Part shown: one piece after another, positions 52,427-64,000 of the stretch | How the letters are laid out: every line of letters begins with the position of its first letter | Position numbering within the stretch: the stretch's first letter is position 1 | Assembly (NCBI GenBank): GCA_013146195.2 | Contig: CM028384.1 | Span: 76,046,728-76,110,727, forward strand | Length of the DNA: 64,000 nucleotides | From: Codonopsis lanceolata | Lineage: Eukaryota; Streptophyta; Magnoliopsida; Asterales; Campanulaceae | Direction of reading: 5' to 3' | Program-made: the position numbers and the translations under genes | The notes under the pieces: generated by a model | Told to the model about the DNA's origin: nothing | The model's input: only the letters and a program-made list of their open reading frames with translations | The model's database searches: none

Positions 52427-53660
52427 ATGCAAGGTCGTAGATCTTTAAATCCTAAATTGGTAGACTTAGATCAAGACATAAATATTGTTAAAAGATATCA
52501 AGAGTATTTTGAAAATCTAGCTTTCGAGCCTGATAATCAAGACCAATTGAATCAAGAGGATCCTCCGGTTGATCCTACAATGGAAGAAAATAACAATAAT
52601 CGTAATCCTCGAAACCTAGTTGACCCAGTAATAGGAATCAAAGACAAGAAGAGCCGCAAGAAGAAATATGGAAGTAGTGGTAAATCAAAGAACTATTAAT
52701 GACTTTAGTAGACCTTCATTAAATGTTGTGACATCATGTCTAGTCTTGCCAGATGTTGTTAGGAATTTTGAGTTAAAAGGACATTATTTTAATGCCATAC
52801 CATCTTTTCATGGGATGCCCCATGAAGATCCTGCCGGGCTTCTTAAGAGAATATGAATACATGATGAGTACTTTTCCTTTAGGAGGGTTGGATCGAAGAT
52901 CAAATTAAAATGAAATATTTTCCCAAGGCATTAAAAGAATTGGCAAAGAGATGGTTTATGAACCTAACACCAAATAGTGTTTATACTTGGGCACAATTAT
53001 ATGATTTGTTTATGAGCAAATTTTACAAACATGCATCTCTTACTGAGTATAGAAAACAAATCATGTCATTCCAAAATGAACTGTGAAACATTCCATGAGT
53101 CATGGGATAGATTTAAAAATCGCTTATTATGTGTCCTCATCATAATTTGGCTCAACATGTGTTAGTGCTTCAATTTTATCATGGTCTTTCGCCAGCTTAC
53201 AAACTATGGTTGATAGTGCATTGGTGGTTCTATTAATAGAATGACACCGTAAGCACTAGAAGAATTATTTGAGATGCTAAGTATTAATTCCCAAAGAAAA
53301 GTGCTAGAGGTAAAAATAGGAGCCTATATCAATTACAAGATAATTCAAATACACAAGCTCAATTTGAAAATTGGCAAATTCAAGAAGCATGTGCTTTATG
53401 TGGATTATATTCTCATGCTACTAATTTTTGTCCGTCAAGTGCTATGTATTCTGAACAGGCTAATGCTATGAATATGTACCCTCAAAGGCCAAGGAATGAT
53501 CCCTATTCAAATACATATAATCCTGGTTGGAGGAATCATCCTAACTTTTCTTGGGGAGGAAATAAGCCTTTGCAACCTCAACAATTCCAACCTCAACCAC
53601 CACAACCTCCACAGCTTGCCAAATCAAAATCAGTTGAGAATTGAAGAAGTTCCCAAGCAA
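52427..53660 (+). pseudogene. Athila gag (broken)
   Basis: It starts at ATG 52427 (MQGRRSLNPKLV), 147 bases inside the PBS. After about 90 codons the frame shifts. RNFELKGHYFNAIPSFHGMP then continues, with MKYFPKALKELAKRWFMNL, WAQLYDLFMSKFYKHASLTE and SWDRFKNRLL, the typical gag helices. Near the C terminus DPYSNTYNPGWRNHPNFSWG is the Athila signature, followed by a Gln/Pro-rich stretch. A CALCGLYSHAT-like knuckle remnant precedes it. At least four frameshifts are seen. The role in the family is particle formation. Confidence 0.85.
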
Positions 53661-54345
53661 GAAGTAGCTAGTAAAGGTCAAGGTTTTGATGAAGTACATG
53701 CTTGAAGAAATTGAAAATCAAGAAACATATTGAAAGTTCGCAAATAAAGAGAAGAAGGAAGTTCCCTAGTCAAACCGAGCAAGCTAAGTCAATCACCGTC
53801 TTGCGAAGCGGTAAGGTGATAGGTGAAGAGGTAAGTAATTCTGATCCTTCTTCTGACATGCCTGCTACAGTAGAGAATTCTGAAAAAAGTAATAGAAAAA
53901 GAAATCGAAAAAGATAAAGAAAGTAATGATTTAAGTAATCAAGAGGTAGAAAAGAAAAGAAGTAGAAGTAGAAGTAGAGGTTCCAAATAAGGAACAAGAA
54001 AAAGAAGAAATTCAAAATAAAGATAATACAATTGAAGTAGAAAAAGAGTTAGATCAAGAAGAAGAGGAACCTTATGTGGCTCCACCACCCTATGTTCCTC
54101 CAATTCGCTTTCAAGAAGACTTATGAAAACCGAATGGACAAATTTTCGGAAATTTATAATATGTTATCCAAAGTAAATGTTAATTACCTTTGCTTAATGT
54201 TATTAAAAATATTCCAGCTTATGCAAAGTTTTTCAAAGATCTTCACTCTAAGAAACACAAGTTTGAAAACAATGAAAAGATTGTTGTTTCGAAAACGCCC
54301 TTTTTACAACCCGAATTACCACCTAAGTTGAAAGACCCGTAGCTT
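53661..54345 (+). other. acidic linker between Athila gag and protease
   Basis: Lys/Glu/Asn-rich repetitive coding remnant (TVLRSGKVIGEEVSN near 53800, then Glu-rich). TVLRSGK is conserved in Athila elements upstream of the protease. The frame breaks several times. No separate gene. Confidence 0.6.
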
Positions 54346-54770
54346 TAATATCCAAGTCTTTTGGGAAGCTCTAAAAAGATGAAAGCAATGCTAGATTTAG
54401 GAGCAAGTATTAATTTGATGCCTTTTGCGGTCTATAAACAATTAGGTTTAGGAGAACTAAAACCCACTAATATGCAATTACAATTAGTGATCGTCGCTTA
54501 AATATCCTTTGGGTATAGTGGAAGATATCCTAGTTCAAAGTTGATAAATTAATCATGCTTGACTTTGTGGTTCTAGAGATGGAAAGGAAGATATGCACCA
54601 ATAATGAAGTCCCAATATTGTTAGGCAGACCATTTATGGCAACTGCCAATACAATGATTAATGTGAAAAATGGTAAACTCACAATGTCAGTCCTAGGTGA
54701 AACAGTTGAAATTTCTGTGTTTGATGCTATGAATAGACCTAGTGACATAAGTGTCTGTTTCAATAGATGA
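54346..54770 (+). pseudogene. Athila aspartic protease
   Basis: AMLDLGASINLMPFAVYKQL near 54385 has the active-site Asp in the Athila-type DLGAS form. After a broken stretch, VPILLGRPFMATANTMINV near 54620 is the second conserved block (ILLGRPFLAT), followed by KLTMSVLGETVEISVFDAM. Frame changes lie at about 54500-54560. It would cleave the polyprotein, but the copy is inactive. Confidence 0.85.
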
Positions 54771-55169
54771 GATTGAAAATTATCAACCGAAACTTTTGAA
54801 GAAGAGGAAGATTATGAGAGATAGATTTATTGTCTATGATGATAGCCCTATCCCTCCCATAAAATTGACATTGAGGAAATTGAAAGAGAAATAGAAGAAG
54901 AGGAAAGATTAGAGAAAGAAAAGTTAGAAGCTAGTAAAAAGAAAGAAGAAGAAAAGAAATAAAAATAGAATCGAAAATACTCAAAAGTTTGAGAAAGTAG
55001 AAGAAAGTTATGAAATCAAAGATGATGAAGTAGAGATTCAAATCTCTCTTGAAGAAATTGAGATAGAAGAAATTGAGATAGAAGATATTAAGGAAGAAAA
55101 GCAAGAAGAGAATAATGAGGCTAAAATAAAAGAAACTATTAAAGTAGAAAATTCTGAATTTATGCCTTC

Positions 55170-55475
55170 CATTAATTCTCCCAAAGTCGAAGAATTAAAG
55201 CCATTACCATCCCACTTAAAATATGCATTTTTAGGGAAGGTAACACTTTGCCTCGTTATTATAGCAAACCGACTTAACGAAAACAAGAAGCAAGTTTGTT
55301 AAAAGTTTTATGGACACATAGAGAAGCTTTAGGATGGTCTTTAGTCGACTTAAAAGGAATTAGTCCTCTATGTGCATGCATAAAATACATTTAGAAGAAG
55401 GTAGTAAACCTTCAAGAGAAAGACAAAGAAGACTTAACCCACACATGGAAGAAGCCGTTAGAAAGAAGTTCTTAA
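55170..55475 (+). pseudogene. Athila reverse transcriptase, N-terminal fragment
   Basis: KPLPSHLKYAFLG near 55200, a VIIANRLNEN segment, LGWSLVDLKGISPLC near 55330, and LNPHMEEAVRKE near 55440 match the opening of Athila RT in order. Three frames are used. Then homology ends abruptly before the catalytic part. Upstream, 54771-55169 is an acidic Glu/Ile-rich linker. Confidence 0.8.
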
Positions 55476-55867
55476 GCTAGATTCGTATGATTGTTGCATT
55501 AAATTGTAAATTAGGTCAATTGCATGTTAGTTAGATCCCTGATTTTTTTCTCTCATTTATATATCCTCTGCCACACCTCGAACCGTATCCGCATGTTAGT
55601 CCTCAATTGTCCCTAACATCTGCTTTAGCGAATGCTTAGAAATCCAGTTGATGCTAAAACACTCAACCTAATTCCCATAGTTGATATGATATGTTTGTAT
55701 TGTCTACTTGCTTTAAAATACCATGTGAGCATTTGGCATTAAGAAATGACTTTAGGCCATCTTTGATCAAGAGCTCAAATATTCCCATCTATACCAACAT
55801 ATCCCTGTCCCCTTCGAGTTTTAATGAAAAAGAATGGAGTGTGCTAACACTATTTAAAACCCCCATT
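55476..55867. other. junction and start of minus-strand LTR-type sequence
   Basis: After the Athila break the sequence changes character. TGCCACACCTCGAACCG at 55571 looks like an LTR terminus in reverse (CGGTTCGAGGTGTGGCA). No gene is supported. The ORF that crosses the N gap is not real. Confidence 0.4.
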
Positions 55868-55967
55868 NNNNNNNNNNNNNNNNNNNNNNNNNNNNNNNNN
55901 NNNNNNNNNNNNNNNNNNNNNNNNNNNNNNNNNNNNNNNNNNNNNNNNNNNNNNNNNNNNNNNNNNN
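55868..55967. other. assembly gap, 100 N
   Basis: Exactly 100 N, so its true size is unknown. It lies inside decayed LTR-type sequence. Confidence 0.95.
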
Positions 55968-57901
55968 GTTGCAAACGTGACATTGAGGTGAAAATTGCCC
56001 TTATCAACTAAACAAGTGATTCATATGCACGCAATAGTTGCATCAACTAACAAACTTTCCAACAAAGAGTTTTCGGCTAACTAAATTATTCCACCATAAC
56101 ACTTAATCTCTGTGGTCTAACGCCTACACTCAAAATCAAGTAGTCAATCATCATGGACCACATATTCGCCTTTCAAAGAAGACATTCAATACTATGTAAT
56201 TCATTCAATCATGTCACGTTCAATTTATTCATAACATGATTTCAATATACACGTTGCACATATTGGTAATAAGCAAAACAAGATACCACTTTCAATTTCA
56301 TTCCAGCTTGGTAACGGGTTCGCCAATTCCTATATTATATTATACCATTCTAGTTCTCCGACTAATACCTCTCGATAATCAAGTCAGGCCCTCTCAAGTG
56401 ACTTCAAAAGCTGCTTAGATGCGGAGGGGTTACAAGTCATATAAGAGCATCCTTTATGAAGGTCTCATGCACATAATATATAGTTACATTTAGGCATGGA
56501 AATCAATATCATATACATAGTATTTTAATCTACCATGCAAGTATGCCAAGTATGAAACATTCCCCCTTAACGATCCACTAATGATAGATAAATCTTTTAC
56601 AAGATGCTAATACTCTATTAACGTATTAGTCGAATAATGGTACAAGACAATAACTTAATAATCTTTGGCTAGCAAATAGTTATTAACTAGTAGACCTCAA
56701 TTCACTATGGGTCAAGCCAGAAACAAGTTGACGACAATCCAATCATAGATCATGCGATCACCTATCTACTCACCAAGACTCAACTTGAAACCACAACAAG
56801 ACCTTGATCATTAGGGTATCCCTTCAATCTAAATAACATGCACAGAAAGAGTCCTCCAATTCCCCGACACTAGGCACCCAAGCACTCACGATTTGGTACT
56901 ACAAGAGATGTATACATATAGATGGGTACAAACTTCATGTAACATAGTATTTTAACTATACTATACAAGTATAACAAGTATGGAATAATCGTGTTTTATC
57001 ATACATATACACATTCATGCAAGGTAAGGTGGTAATATTATTTAGTCAATTTCAAGGAATCTACAGTATTTTTCGATATCAAGTTCAAGAAAATTCAAGT
57101 ATGTTATTAATCACACAATTAACACTTATCAATGGTAGGCACAACACAATACCCAAAGCTAATACTTTCCTCATATATTAGGTTAACAAAGAGGCAAGAA
57201 CAAAATTTCAAAATCAGTAGGTAGAATATGTTTACCCACAAATACACTACTAATCATTTCACATGAAAACACATAGGTTGAAAACAATTTCGAGCGGGTG
57301 GCACGTGATTAACTCTTGGCTTATCACAAATTTTAACAGATCATGAATGAAAATATTTCATTATTTGAGATAATCTCCTTAACTAAAATTAATATCGGAA
57401 GCAAGTACTCAAGTTTCCTCTAAGCAAGCAAGACATGAACACATGATCATGAACTATAATGGGTACAAGTATTCATATATCAATTATGAAATATTAATAA
57501 GTGCTACGGGAGGCTAAGCCATTCCGCTCTCAAAACGCGTACAATGAATCTTGGCTGTAGTGAATTCCACGACGATCACTCTTGGGACCGACAAACTGAT
57601 TTCTATGATTTCAAGTAGCGAAGCAAGGAAACAATGGATCTATAGTAGCGTAACACCTACTCTTGGTATGTGCCTTGAAAGTAAAAGCGGGAGAAAGGTA
57701 ATATTCCTTGACACGAACAACGTACTCGAGAACCTAGATTACAATGAACTTAGGATTCTAAGTCCTATTCATTAACGAAGAATCTTGAATAAGGCACGAA
57801 AGAGAACACTCAACGTCATGATTCACACAAGAATTAACCCAACTAGGCCATGGAACCTATCCTGGCCGATAGCTAACCTATAAACAAGCTCGATACAGCA
57901 A
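55968..57901 (-). repeat. decayed LTR-type sequence
   Basis: Non-coding, AT-rich, with many ATAACATG/AAGTATGGAA-type repeats of low order. Style and neighbours suggest old LTR sequence in reverse orientation. Small ORFs such as the one at 57551-57775 have no recognisable motif. Confidence 0.35.
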
Positions 57902-60900
57902 TGTGACCCGACCTAATTCGAGAGGAACATGCGGTCGACCGCCCAAATAGGGGAAAACAAGTGGACAATAAACATGCAAGGACTCAATTCAAGAAAACGC
58001 ACGTGACGCAACATAAGAGACGAGCACGCCCGACCCAAAAGGGCCGGTAGTATTTTTAAAACTTTTAAAACCCGATAAACAGTTAAACAATTTAAACCAA
58101 GTCATCGGCGACACTACATGCCTGAACCCAAGCTAACGGCTTTATAGACATGAATTAGATAAGAGCTAATAGTACGGCGGAAGACTTATACGTAGTGAAC
58201 TATTATACAAGATAACCAAAGCTCGGCTTACACAATGCCTAAGATAAAGAGGTTACAAGTACTACAAGAGTTAAACTACAAGTAGCTAAATAAAGCATCA
58301 AGATTAAGTTCTATACACATTCCCAAGCATAGTCTAAGTGACTTGCTTTAACCCATCGTCCTTGCAAAATAACAAAAGAAAAGAAGAGGACATCTAGACC
58401 ACCTCTTCAAACTGCAACGGCTGACAAAAGGAGGAACAAAGCACGAACACTGCAATCCTCAACGAGAAGGACCTGTCTTGCTAGGATCTAAAGCAGTAAA
58501 GGGGAATGGGTAAGTCATAAAGACTTGTAAGCTATCAATCATGCATGTCATGGCAATATGCAACATACAAGGCAAGTTATTGTCACATAAGCATTGAGAT
58601 CATATATCCAAGATGCACATTGTTTCACATAGGTGCTTGAAATTAAATCACATAGGACAAGGATATATGGAGAGCCGGGCCGCTACGTAGTTCCTGCATA
58701 CAAGCGTTATCTTGAGCGTGCATGTGTCAGATGCGTGTAAGTACATCGACCTTCCGAGGAATGCAGGGATAGACACCAATGGTGCTCTTGAAGATTACGA
58801 CAAGGGAGTTACTTCCCAGCTGTGGCCACAAGTGGAGGCGTGTGTGAATCAATGACAGGACGCCAGCTGGACTCATGCAAATGTCAAGTAGTGTCTACTT
58901 AACAAATTCTCAAGTAGGGAACGAGGTCGACAAGAGCGATCTCGTTCAAGACAAGTAAATGTTCTCATCAATAATCAAGCAGGAATGAGTTCGACAAGAG
59001 CGAACTCAACATGTCAAATAGGTATTCTATAACATGACATCAAGGATCAAGCATGGTAATCAATCCAATTCAATAGTCTAGAATTATCATTCTTAGAGAA
59101 ACGTGTTTAGAACGTCGTAGGGATTGATCATTGAGCCGGTATTGTTCAATGGCTCACTTAAGTTAACTCCGTTGAGTCGTCTCTAACAATTCATCCAAGA
59201 GAGTTAAGATGCTAAATGCATCCATAACCCTTTTCTAAGTTCTCGAGTCGAGTAACTAGGCCGTTAATCCACTTAACAACCATAGTCAAGAATTATCAAG
59301 TTCAACATTTCATAATTCAAGGGAACTTAAGAATCATAATTTCAAAAGTTATCAAAAGCCAATAGTCCAAGAACATTAGTTAATCCTAGAAAGGCATAGA
59401 ACACATTTGCTTCTAAGCATAGGACCCAATCAATAAGATGAACAATTCCTAGCATGTGGAACCCTAGAATTCAAAATCTCATAGAGTTATCGAAAGTCAT
59501 TGGTCCAAGAACAATAGTTGTTCCTAAGGAGGCATAGAACACAATTAATTCTAGGCTTAGGACCAAAACAACAAGATGAATATAACATTCAAAATCCTTA
59601 CAAACTCAACTTTTCATCAACAATGGCATGGACAAGGTAGAAGCATGGGAATCATGAGAAGAGGGGAACATGGCAAGACTAACATACTTCCTAAGGGGAA
59701 TCAATAGCTTACCTTTCACCAAGGAAGAAGATGGAAAGAGCACAAACCAATCGGTTGGAACTGCTCAACTCTTCAAGCTCTACACTTTTAATGAAGGAAG
59801 CTTGAGCAAAAGATGAGAGGATGATGGAGGACCAAGAGATCACCTTCAAGGAGCCATGGGAGACTTGGGAGAAGAAGAAATTTCGTTCATGAAGAGTGAA
59901 GGAGGAGAATGAAGGTCAAAACATCAGATTGTGGTGTTTAAAGGTTCAAAATAAAGTGGGACAAGTGTCACTCTCATGTGGTAAGAAAATATCTGATTTT
60001 GGCTTGATTAATGCTCACTAATGGTTGATTAATCCATTCTTAAAACATGTTAAGTGATGTTAGGACATAAGCAAGGGTGTTAGGAAGGTTTTAGAAGAGG
60101 TTTGGAATGGTGTTTAAGTGGCAAAAGTCGTACACACCAGAACAGGAAGTAAAAATCCCGTATATGGCCTCTGATGTTGAGGCGGGCGCCTCACCAAAGC
60201 CCAGGCGGGCGCCTCAGATGCAGGGGCTGAAAGCTGAAGTTGAAATGCTCCCAGAAGTTGAGGCGGGCGCCTCACTAAAGTCGAGGCGGGCGCATGGAAA
60301 GCTTACTGGACAGTCAATCTTGTAAAATCGACCATAAATCGCTCACAACTCCAAATGAGGTGATTTTTGATTTTTCTGAAACTAGACTCATTGAACTATA
60401 TTTTAGAATTTTGAAGTACTCCATTTGGACTTATATTGATCAAGATATGGTTACTACAAGTTCAAGTACAGAAGTTGTTTTCCTGAAAACTGAATTCTGG
60501 CACAGCCGTAAGTAAAGACCTAATTGAGGTACTTAGACACCTTGGAAAATTACCAAATTTTACAGAGAGTATCCTAACATATGTAGGAAAAACATACTAA
60601 ATTTTTAGAAAATTCTCTTTAGTAGATTAGTACCAGAATTTTCCCGAAGTTTGCCCAAAAACATGATTGATCTGTGAAGGAATAAATTGGTCATCTTATT
60701 ACCAAATTCAACAAGTCTATGAACAATGATTGAGCAAGCATGATAAATACTAGTACACTTGGTCTAGAACTCAAATGAACTTCTCGCAAGTTTAAAACAC
60801 AAACAATACGAGCAACAAAGGCAATCCCGAGAAACCCTAAGGCTCAAGCGAAGCAACAATGCTTCTAAACTCTCAACCAAGCCTACTATGATCAAGATGA

Positions 60901-61342
60901 ATGTTATAAGTCATTTATGCAAGGTAATAGCACTCCAACAAGACTTGGTTAAGTGCTAACATGCTAAGGCGAACACTCAAAGCACAAACGGCAAGGTATG
61001 CAATGCATAGAAGGCATTCAAGAGGCTATGAACGTAACAACTCTAATACAAGCATGACATGAACAGAATGAAGTCTTTAACATGTTAAGGCATACATTAA
61101 GCATGTTATAAATGTACTAAGGTTCTAGTAAGACTTAGTTAAGTACTAAGGTGATACACGAAGCAATTTTAACAAAGCATGCCACGTATAGAAGGCATAC
61201 AAGCAACTACGATCATGGTTGACCTAATGCGAGCATGGTATGAACAATATGGACTCTAAAACATGTTAAGGCACATAATGAACATATTAATCAAGTATAG
61301 AAGGCATGTTACACAAGTAGGGTTTGGGTTCTCACATTCACA
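57902..61342 (-). repeat. gypsy LTR-type sequence, relative of units A and B in reverse
   Basis: The plus strand begins TGTGACCCGACC and ends TTCTCACATTCACA. In reverse the landmarks of unit B appear in order: one copy of the ~190-bp unit (60510-60290, with GTCCAAATGGAGTACTTCAA), GACTCAACGGAGTTAACTTA (~59190) and GAGTCCAGCTGGCG (~58870). At 60180-60295 it has four GGCGGGCGCCTC-type palindromes. Boundaries are approximate. No coding region is attached. Confidence 0.55.
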
Positions 61343-62937
61343 CTTCCTAAAACTCCACAGGTTAGATAGCTGATGGAAAAATAAAGACGCAAAAGCCTAA
61401 AGAAAGCCAAAAGATGCCACCCAAATCAACATAAAAAAGGCTAATACCGAGTATTAGTTATAAAGCCCCTAGAAAAACACCTGCATAATCCTTCCTGCAA
61501 AAAGTGACTGCCAAGCAATGGTCAAGTTGAATAAATATAAGAACAATACTGTAAAGAAGAATAGTACGAGTTTACTAAGCATTGGAGTATTGATGAAACA
61601 TCAAGTCCAAAGAGAGTTTGAGACAACCTTCACGACCAAGAGGGCAGGATATTTGATAGAAACAATTCTTGCCCGAGGAACTCCACAAGCACTGGCACAA
61701 CACATAGCAACAAGAAGATATGAGCAGAATTTGAAAGGTTGAAAGTTTATGAAAAAAATGTCAACAAACTACCCCCTTTTAAACAATCCAACCCTCACAC
61801 ATGCGACACACCAACTTGACTCAAGATCCAAGGGAAAGCACCGGTTGACGAGCTAGTCATGTACCTAATCAACAAGACTAATAAAATGGAAACATAATGA
61901 AATGACAACCATGATACATGAAATGACCACTACTTAATGCAGAAGTTTAATGAAAATCAAAGAAAAGTAGCTTTGTACTATATGGGAAAAAAGTTAATGA
62001 AGCATAACTCTAACAAATATCACATTAAAAAAGAAACACGGCAGATTCTCTTCTTATTCGAGAGAAAATCCAAGCGAGAGAACATCCAAGCGCACTGCCA
62101 GCAACACAAAAGAAACAATAGAAACTGAGCACAAATAGAAGCTAAGATGGATCGAATGGACGAAATGGACAGAGGCAATGACTCAAACCACCAACCATCA
62201 GACGATATATTAAACTCGAAACATAGTAGCTATTGAATTCAGGACCTCAAATCTTCCTCTCACCAAATCTAACTCACCCACCTGAACCTTTCTCGATCCT
62301 TTTGCTGTAATAGCATAAAAGCATGAAAATGATCCAAGCATGCTCATGATAATCAATCATCGCAACACATAAACAACTAAAATCAATGTAACCATCAAAT
62401 TCAGGACTTTAAAGATTAGATAATCTCTTACAGACCAACCACCTTAGATATCCAATTCTCACCGAAGCAACTTGCAAACTTTACTAGAAAGTCTGCGACA
62501 GAGAACAAAGTTAGATAGACGTTGGACTGGGGAGAGCAAGAAAGGAAAATACCATCAAGCTACCCAAAAGTGATTGCTAACCAATGCTTACGTGAAATAA
62601 ACATTACCACGTGCTATAAGAAAGAACTATATGGAAAACGAACCAATAAATCATGGGGCCGAACGCCAATTCCAGATATCACTCAGGAAAGGAGGCCGGT
62701 AGATTGCAGATGATCTTCATACTCAAGGCTCAAGAGCACCAACACAAAAAACAATGGGAAAGGAGAACACAAGAAGCTTAAAAGATAGGAAAAAACATCT
62801 ACATGACAAATTATCAACTATCAAGAAGACACATCTTCAACACAATCTGACTCCCATATACGCTACATGCCAGCTCGACTTCAAGCTTTAACAGAGAACC
62901 CTGGATACATGTTAACATGCTTATTGTATGCCCTAAA
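61343..62937. other. unassigned region without recognisable gene
   Basis: About 1.6 kb. I see no motif of gag, pol or a host protein in any frame. It may be the internal 3' part of the adjacent minus-strand element, since CCTGTGGAGTTTTAGGAAG (minus strand) could be its polypurine tract, but this is weak. Confidence 0.35.
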
Positions 62938-63176
62938 TGTAATACCTCATAATTTTAGCTAAAATATTAATTAACATTAATTAATACTAGAATCGTTTTG
63001 GACCTATATAATTAATGTTATAATTTTTTGTATTAATTTAATGGTTTGAACCTATTTAGTAACTAATTAAATTGGGTTGGGCTTGGCTGACTAGATTTAA
63101 TTATAATTCCATATTAATACTAATTAATTAAAATTGGTCCATTTAACTTTAGGGTTAGAAAAACCTAATAGGATTT

Positions 63177-63186
63177 TATATAAATA
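63177..63186 (+). promoter_or_regulatory. TATA box of the right-hand LTR
   Basis: TATATAAATA in GGATTTTATATAAATAGGG, about 240 bases after the putative LTR start. It is followed by a purine-rich GAGAGAG leader. Confidence 0.55.
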
Positions 63187-63228
63187 GGGTTGAGAGGGGA
63201 GCAAAAGTGACGAGTACAAAAAAAAAAC

Positions 63229-63256
63229 GGCAGAGAGAGAGAGAGAGTCGGCGGCA
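63229..63256 (+). repeat. GA-rich repeat
   Basis: CAGAGAGAGAGAGAGAGTCGG, about 50 bases downstream of the TATA box, followed by a second short GAGAGA run. Confidence 0.8.
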
Positions 63257-63341
63257 GAGAGAGACTATTGGTAAGCTTTTTTTTGTTTTTTTGTTAAAGC
63301 ATATACATATATACATAGTATATAGGTTAAATCATTAGAAT

Positions 63342-63362
63342 TATATATATATATATATATAT
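63342..63362 (+). repeat. (TA)n microsatellite
   Basis: About ten TA units. GT-rich stretches follow at 63378-63445 and 63520-63565 (TGTGTGTG with interruptions). Confidence 0.9.
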
Positions 63363-63721
63363 GCATAAGCAGTAAGTGTGTGTGCTTGTGTGTGTGTTGA
63401 CTGTGTGTGTGCGTGTGTTCAATGTGTGTGTTTGTTTTGTTTGTGGGTTTAGATATATTACTAAATCATATTATTACAATATATAATATTATATTATTCA
63501 TAATCAAATTATGATTTGTATCAGTGTGTATGTGTATGTGTATGTACATGTGTTGGTGTGTGTGTGTTGGTCTATTTTATTTATTTTTTATTTTTTTAAA
63601 TCAAAAATAACTATGATTTATAATGATTTTTTTTTTGAAAGACAATATTGTAAGTATGTAAGTTGGACTTTTGGTGAATGAAATTATATAATGTTTTAAT
63701 TGGAGTATTTTATAGTAGGAT

Positions 63722-63890
63722 AATATAATTTTTGGTTCCTGAACTATATCAATACTATGCATTTGGTCCCTGTATTTTTTTTTTGTAATGTGTTTGGTCC
63801 TTAAAATAGGTTTTTGGTAAGAGATTACCCCCTGACGGGGTTACCGTCAATTTTTTTATAAAATTCCAAATTTATCCTTATAACTATCGT
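63722..63890 (+). repeat. dispersed repeat with TTTGGTCCCT motifs, copy 2
   Basis: GGTTCCTGAACTATATC, TTTGGTCCCTGTATT, TTTGGTCCTTAAAAT, then GGGGTTACCGTCAATTTTTT and AAATTTATCC, parallel to 50790-50945. The same order and orientation in two places shows a repeat family of about 160 bases or longer. Confidence 0.6.
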
Positions 63891-64000
63891 CAACAACGTG
63901 AATAGTATGACAGTTCGAGTGCCCATAGGTGATGGGCCATAGGTAGGTGATAGGCCATATGTCATAGTCAATCAAACAACAGTACACACATATTCATAAA

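Larger units (their letters stand above)
50951..55475 (+). mobile_element. Athila-lineage Ty3/gypsy retrotransposon, 5' part only
   Basis: A 5' LTR (50951-52255), a PBS starting TGGCGCCG, gag with the Athila signature YNPGWRNHPNFSW, a protease with DLGAS and the start of RT are present in the right order. Homology stops in the RT N terminus near 55475, where minus-strand LTR-type sequence takes over. RT core, RNase H, integrase and 3' LTR are absent. A TSD cannot be tested. All frames are broken. Confidence 0.85.
62938..64000 (+). repeat. start of an LTR, running off the window
   Basis: TGTAATACCTCATAATTTTAGC is a typical LTR start. A TATA box follows at 63177-63186. Then come purine, AT and GT microsatellites. 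No coding region is seen up to the end of the window. Confidence 0.5.

Noticed and set aside
55691..56011. ORF crossing the second N gap
   Set aside because: Joined only by unknown bases. No motif on either side.
61518..62713. Several 60-75 codon ORFs as small host genes
   Set aside because: No family motifs, no consistent codon pattern and no promoter or splice support.

Overview
This window is intergenic, repeat-dominated DNA from a plant nuclear genome, most probably a eudicot. It contains Ty1/copia elements primed by initiator tRNA-Met, a Tat-lineage Ty3/gypsy element with a plant-mobile-domain antisense gene, an Athila-lineage gypsy element, Stowaway-like and hAT-like MITEs, and long AT-rich LTRs. 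I found no convincing host gene, tRNA, rRNA or CRISPR array. Almost every long ORF belongs to a retroelement or is low-complexity noise. The species cannot be named from sequence alone. There are two 100-N assembly gaps (12148-12247 and 55868-55967).

Layout. (1) 1-17376: a minus-strand Sirevirus-like copia family arranged LTR - body - LTR - body - LTR. The first body (486-10519) carries an extra ORF3 (envelope-like position) between pol and the 3' LTR. The second body (11554-16337) has cleaner gag and protease/integrase frames, but most of its pol and ORF3 are missing at the N gap. (2) 17377-19021: a small cluster of nested MITEs. (3) 19022-22304: a 3.3-kb solo LTR with a target-site duplication (TSD). 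(4) 22624-49917: a nest of insertions. A long LTR-type host sequence is interrupted by a second solo LTR (30540-49872). That is interrupted by a 17-kb Tat gypsy element (31808-49078), whose 5' LTR is interrupted by a hAT-like element (32097-33163). Each level has its own TSD: AATTA, CATGA, CACGC and GGTACAAG. (5) 50951-55475: the 5' part of an Athila element. (6) 55476-62937: decayed minus-strand LTR-type sequence related to the LTRs at 22.6-30.4 kb. (7) 62938-64000: the start of another LTR, running off the window.

How the parts work together. The Tat element encodes gag, RT, two RNase H regions and integrase on the plus strand. Its 3' region carries a degenerate spliced antisense gene of the plant-mobile-domain type, followed by three kinds of tandem repeat. 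The pol frame is interrupted almost only by TAG codons, and by-eye comparison of its LTRs shows mainly transitions, so it is an old, methylation-decayed copy. The copia array shows a different kind of damage. Differences between its two bodies cluster at CAG/CTG (CHG) sites and are mostly indels, including one inside the otherwise invariant primer binding site. This looks more like a sequencing or consensus artefact at methylated CHG sites than like mutation.

The most interesting points are the four-level TSD-supported nest, the antisense spliced gene inside the Tat element, the ORF3 of the copia element, the tandem shared-LTR array and the CHG-site error footprint.
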